Positions 4,991 to 7,625 of a DNA stretch of 7,625 nucleotides are shown here, in pieces. The first letter of the stretch is position 1. Each line of letters starts with the position of its first letter. The notes beneath the pieces are model-generated. The model did no database searches. It had not been told where the DNA came from and saw nothing but the letters and a program-made list of their open reading frames with translations. The translations under genes were made by a program, and so were the position numbers. The stretch is from Hyphomicrobiales bacterium (GTDB taxonomy: Bacteria; Pseudomonadota; Alphaproteobacteria; Rhizobiales; Xanthobacteraceae), in NCBI GenBank assembly GCA_017304505.1, contig JAFKKQ010000079.1:1-7625 (forward strand), given 5' to 3'.

Positions 4991-5971
4991 CTAGATCTTG
5001 AAGCTCTCCAGCGTTCCCTTGTGGAACAGCTCCTCGACCTTGACGAGCCGCGGCGACAGGCCCTGCGCGTGGTGATGGCGCAGGAACGTCTCCAGCGTCT
5101 TGCGGTTGGCGTCGACACCGTAAGGCCAGTAGTCGTCGCCCATCAGCGCGCGCGCGTCGGCGACGCGCTCCTCGACGAAGGGCATCGTCACCTTGGTCGC
5201 CGACGTATCCCACAGATGCGCGATCGCGGCCGCCTTCGACTGCTCAAAGGCTTTCAGCACCGCCGCCGGCAACCACGGATGCTTTTCGGCGAGCGTACGG
5301 CGCACGCCGATCAGATGCATGATCGGGAAAATCTGCGTGCGCTTGAAATAATCCTTTGCTGCCGCAACCGGATCGCGGAACAGCCAGCCGATGTTGTCCG
5401 CCTGCACCGCAGGAGGCCGCGGCGCCATGAAGCCGTCGATCTCGCCTTCGGCCAGCAGCGTCGAAATGGTCTTGCCCTCCGGCGCGTTGTCGAGACGAAC
5501 GCCGGCCGGCAGCTTGATGGTGATCTTCTCCGGTCGGCCCGCATGCTCGATGCCGCCGCGGATCCAATGGATGTCCGAAGGTTTCACCCCGAAGTCGTCT
5601 TCCAGGATCGCGCGCGCCCAGACGTTCGCCGTCAATTGATACTCCGGCAGGCCGACCTTCTTGCCTTTCAGGTCCTCCGGTTTCTGGATGCGATCGGTGC
5701 GCACAAACATCGACGTGTGACGGAACATCCGCGACACGAACGCCGGCACTCCGATGTAGGGATTGCTACCCTCCGCGGTCTTCACCGTGAAGCTCGACAG
5801 AGAGCATTCGCAGATGTCGAAGTCCTCCGAGCGGAATGCGCGGAAAAAGATTTCCTCCGGGTAGAGCTTCATGAACACCGGGTCGACGCCGTCGATCTGC
5901 ACGGCGCCGTCGATCAGCGGGCGGTTGCGGTCATAGTCGCCGATCGCGACGGAGAGGTTGAGCTTGGACAT
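4991..5971 (-). CDS. 4,5-dihydroxyphthalate decarboxylase-like / NMT1-type substrate-binding-fold protein
   Basis: This encodes 326 residues from the ATG at 5971-5969. The frame continues upstream to 6073, but that extension looks non-coding, whereas MSKLNLSVAIGDYDR begins directly with the first strand of the fold. The whole length resembles proteins annotated as 4,5-dihydroxyphthalate decarboxylase (Pht5-like, periplasmic-binding-protein type 2 fold). Characteristic segments are GDYDRNRPL (11-19), PEEIFFRAFR (38-47), EYQLTANVWAR (110-120), IRGGIE (137-142), IFPIMHLIGVR (214-224) and HHHAQGLSP (299-307). Pht5 removes a carboxyl group from 4,5-dihydroxyphthalate to give protocatechuate. Many relatives are labelled ABC-transporter binding proteins instead. 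With no signal peptide visible, a cytoplasmic enzyme is the better reading. No phthalate dioxygenase, dehydrogenase or ABC permease gene is alongside, so the substrate is unknown. The ribosome site is poor. A weak promoter candidate lies upstream. Confidence 0.78.
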   Translation of the reverse strand: MSKLNLSVAIGDYDRNRPLIDGAVQIDGVDPVFMKLYPEEIFFRAFRSEDFDICECSLSSFTVKTAEGSNPYIGVPAFVSRMFRHTSMFVRTDRIQKPEDLKGKKVGLPEYQLTANVWARAILEDDFGVKPSDIHWIRGGIEHAGRPEKITIKLPAGVRLDNAPEGKTISTLLAEGEIDGFMAPRPPAVQADNIGWLFRDPVAAAKDYFKRTQIFPIMHLIGVRRTLAEKHPWLPAAVLKAFEQSKAAAIAHLWDTSATKVTMPFVEERVADARALMGDDYWPYGVDANRKTLETFLRHHHAQGLSPRLVKVEELFHKGTLESFKI

Positions 5972-6005
5972 GGCCGGAGGTCTTTCGTGAGAAGGGGAGC
6001 GAACA

Positions 6006-6033
6006 ATTAGCCTTGGAGCGCGAGAATTTGCAA
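6006..6033 (-). promoter_or_regulatory. Possible promoter of the decarboxylase-like gene
   Basis: On the minus strand, TTGCAA (6033-6028) and GCTAAT (6011-6006) are 16 bp apart, each matching the sigma-70 consensus at 4 of 6 positions. Initiation near 5999 would leave a leader of about 28 nt. It lies in the 117-bp gap after recJ, so this gene need not depend on recJ transcription. Confidence 0.33.
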
Positions 6034-6088
6034 TGCGAGCGGCACAGATCGGGCTGTCGGCTTTTGCCGGCACTAAATAGATGGCGCT

Positions 6089-7625
6089 TTACGAAAATCT
6101 CGGGTCGGGCGCGGCGACGTCGATCAGCCGCAGTTGCACGCGCTCGGCGCCGTTCCAGCGGTCGATGGAGAGCGTACCGGCCGCGTGCAGCGGCTGGCCG
6201 CGGCTCGTCATCAACGCCTGCCCGAGCGGCTGCCCGGCGGCGCGAAACGCGATGGCGTTAATCGTCGTACCGTCGCCCGAGCGCAACCGCACGCGCACAT
6301 GCGCCTGCCCAACCTCCTCGGCATACGCAACGGTATGGTGAGGCAGCGCCACGACCGGCTCCGGGTTGCCCGCGCCAAACGGCCCGGCTTGTGCCAGCGT
6401 CGCGACCAGCGCCGCATTGGCGCCCGCCGCGCTGACCGCGCCGTCGACCAGCAGCGCGCGGTTGGCCCGCGCGGCGGCGACGGCATCGGCCAACTCGCTT
6501 TCGAGATAGGCACGAAACGACGCCAGCGCATCGCGTCGCACGGTGATGCCCGCCGCCATCGCGTGACCGCCGCCTTTCAGCAGCAGTCCTTCGGCCACCG
6601 CGCGGCGCACGGTGCGGCCGAGATCGACCCCGGCGATGGAGCGGCCCGAGCCCGTTCCTGTACCGCCAGGCTCCAGCGCGATGGCAAAGGCCGGCCGGCC
6701 GAAGCGCTCCTTCAGGCGCGCCGCAAGCAGACCGACCACGCCCGGATGCCAGCCCGCCGCCGCGGTGACCACCACCGCGCCCTTCTCCTCAAGGCCAAGC
6801 GCCGCCATCGCTTCGGCTTGCGCCTCCTCCAACATCACCTGCTCCATCGCCCGCCGCTCCTGATTGAGACGGTCGAGTTCGGCGGCAATGGCTCCGGCTT
6901 CCGCCGGATCGTCGGTGCGAAGCAACAGCGAGCCGAGGTCGGCGCGCCCGATGCGCCCGCCGGCGTTGATGCGCGGCCCGAGCAGAAATCCAAGGTGCCA
7001 CGGTTCCGGCGGGCCCGCGAGCCGCGCCACATCCATCAGCGCGGTCAGGCCGACGTTGTCGCGGTTGCGCAGGGCCAGCAGTCCCTTGGCAACGAACGCG
7101 CGGTTCAGGCCCTTCAACGGCACGACATCGGCCACCGTGCCAAGCGCGACGATATCGAGGAACGACAAGAGGTCCGGCTCGGCCCGCGTTCCGGTCCAGA
7201 AGCGGCGCGTGCGTAACACACGATTGACCGCGACCACCGTGAGGAACACCAGGCCCACGGCCGCGAGGTGCCCCAGTTCCGACAGATCGTCGAGCCGGTT
7301 CGGATTGACCACGATGGCGTCGGGCAGCTTCTCGTCGGCCTGGTGATGGTCGATGACGACGACATCGAGCCCGAGACGCCGCGCCGCGGCCAGCGGCTCG
7401 ATGCTGGTGGTGCCGCAATCGACGGTGACGAGAAGCGTCGCGCCGCGCTCCGCGAGCGCGCGGATCGCCTCGACGTTGGGTCCGTAGCCCTCGAAGATCC
7501 GGTCGGGGATGTGCACGATCGGCTCAACGCCGCCCGCGTGCAGGAAGCGCGCCAGCAATGCCGACGCAGTTGCGCCATCGACATCGTAGTCGCCGAAGAT
7601 CGCGACACGCTCGCCGCGCATGACG
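6089..7625 (-). CDS. recJ: Single-stranded-DNA-specific exonuclease RecJ (N-terminus beyond the window edge)
   Basis: The reverse strand is open from the window edge to a TAA at 6091-6089. An in-frame Met at 7621 is followed by 509 residues, and one further codon (GTC) precedes it in the window, so that Met is probably internal. RecJ proteins are usually about 570-610 residues, so some 70-100 are missing. Numbering from this Met, the DHH phosphoesterase motifs are DYDVDG (11-16), VDCGTT (67-72), IDHH (90-93) and GTVADVVPL (161-169). GPRINAGGRIG (215-225) follows. The DHHA1 part carries WHPGVVG (291-297), GSGRSIAGVDL (324-334) and GGGHAMAAG (350-358). GPFGAGNPEP (413-422) opens the C-terminal OB-like domain. 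All visible metal-binding residues are intact. RecJ degrades ssDNA 5' to 3' in RecF-pathway recombination, mismatch repair and base-excision repair in the cytoplasm. No strong terminator follows the stop. Confidence 0.97.
   Translation of the reverse strand, partial: VMRGERVAIFGDYDVDGATASALLARFLHAGGVEPIVHIPDRIFEGYGPNVEAIRALAERGATLLVTVDCGTTSIEPLAAARRLGLDVVVIDHHQADEKLPDAIVVNPNRLDDLSELGHLAAVGLVFLTVVAVNRVLRTRRFWTGTRAEPDLLSFLDIVALGTVADVVPLKGLNRAFVAKGLLALRNRDNVGLTALMDVARLAGPPEPWHLGFLLGPRINAGGRIGRADLGSLLLRTDDPAEAGAIAAELDRLNQERRAMEQVMLEEAQAEAMAALGLEEKGAVVVTAAAGWHPGVVGLLAARLKERFGRPAFAIALEPGGTGTGSGRSIAGVDLGRTVRRAVAEGLLLKGGGHAMAAGITVRRDALASFRAYLESELADAVAAARANRALLVDGAVSAAGANAALVATLAQAGPFGAGNPEPVVALPHHTVAYAEEVGQAHVRVRLRSGDGTTINAIAFRAAGQPLGQALMTSRGQPLHAAGTLSIDRWNGAERVQLRLIDVAAPDPRFS

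Noticed and set aside
3513..5213. 566-codon minus-strand open frame spanning the whole transglycosylase gene
   Set aside because: It is the mirror of a convincing MltB-type gene. Its composition is Arg/Ala/Gly-rich with no recognisable fold, and it also overlaps the end of the M23 gene and of the decarboxylase-like gene.
4988..6010. 340-codon plus-strand open frame
   Set aside because: It is antisense to the decarboxylase-like gene, whose family motifs are unmistakable. It is low-complexity, Arg/His-rich.
6055..6072. CGGC-TTTT-GCCG hairpin downstream of recJ
   Set aside because: Only 4 bp are certain. The extension has a C-A mismatch on the recJ strand and no T-tract follows, so I do not call it a terminator.
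5972..6073. Upstream extension of the decarboxylase-like protein (34 extra residues)
   Set aside because: The sequence is unlike a signal peptide or the family N-terminus, and it would cover the predicted promoter. The Met at 5971 matches the family start.
6134..7216. 360-codon plus-strand open frame
   Set aside because: It is antisense to recJ, with no motif content.
1..7625. Mobile element, CRISPR array, toxin-antitoxin, phage or defence system
   Set aside because: I looked for transposase or integrase motifs, spaced repeats, terminal inverted repeats and duplicated tRNA ends and found none. Gene content and composition are uniform and chromosomal.

Overview
This is a GC-rich chromosomal segment from what looks like an alphaproteobacterium of the order Hyphomicrobiales, near the Bradyrhizobium/Rhodopseudomonas/Xanthobacteraceae group. 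That placement is inferred from the strong G/C third-position bias (which also produces very long antisense open frames), the style of the small lipoprotein and the gene content. No marker gene fixes it further. The window shows no phage, insertion sequence, CRISPR array or defence locus.

Layout. On the minus strand at the left are the first about 238 codons of a two-domain extradiol-type (VOC) dioxygenase, which runs off the left edge (1-716), and upstream of it a small lipoprotein with a TTG start (895-1362). A divergent non-coding stretch follows, with a complete tRNA-Arg(UCG) on the plus strand (1597-1673) and a possible 32-residue single-span membrane peptide (1792-1890). The plus strand then carries two exported peptidoglycan hydrolases in tandem: an M23 zinc endopeptidase with a long uncharacterised N-terminal region (2062-3696) and an MltB-type lytic transglycosylase with a peptidoglycan-binding domain (3762-4973). 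Converging on these from the right are a 4,5-dihydroxyphthalate-decarboxylase-like/NMT1-like protein (4991-5971) and the C-terminal part (510+ residues) of the ssDNA exonuclease RecJ (6089 to beyond the right edge).

How they fit together. The M23 endopeptidase cuts peptide cross-links and the transglycosylase cuts glycan strands, so the central pair could work together in wall turnover. Each nevertheless seems to have its own start signals. A good -10/-35 pair sits so close to the transglycosylase ATG that its mRNA may be leaderless. The dioxygenase and the dihydroxyphthalate-decarboxylase-like protein both belong to families tied to aromatic catabolism, but about 4.3 kb of unrelated genes separates them, so a shared pathway is only a suggestion. 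RecJ and the tRNA are housekeeping.

I found no convincing new multi-gene system. The items most worth a second look are the possible leaderless transglycosylase transcript, the unassigned N-terminal region of the M23 protein, the small membrane ORF, the ambiguous enzyme/binding-protein identity of the 326-residue protein, and palindromes in the leaders of the dioxygenase and M23 genes.
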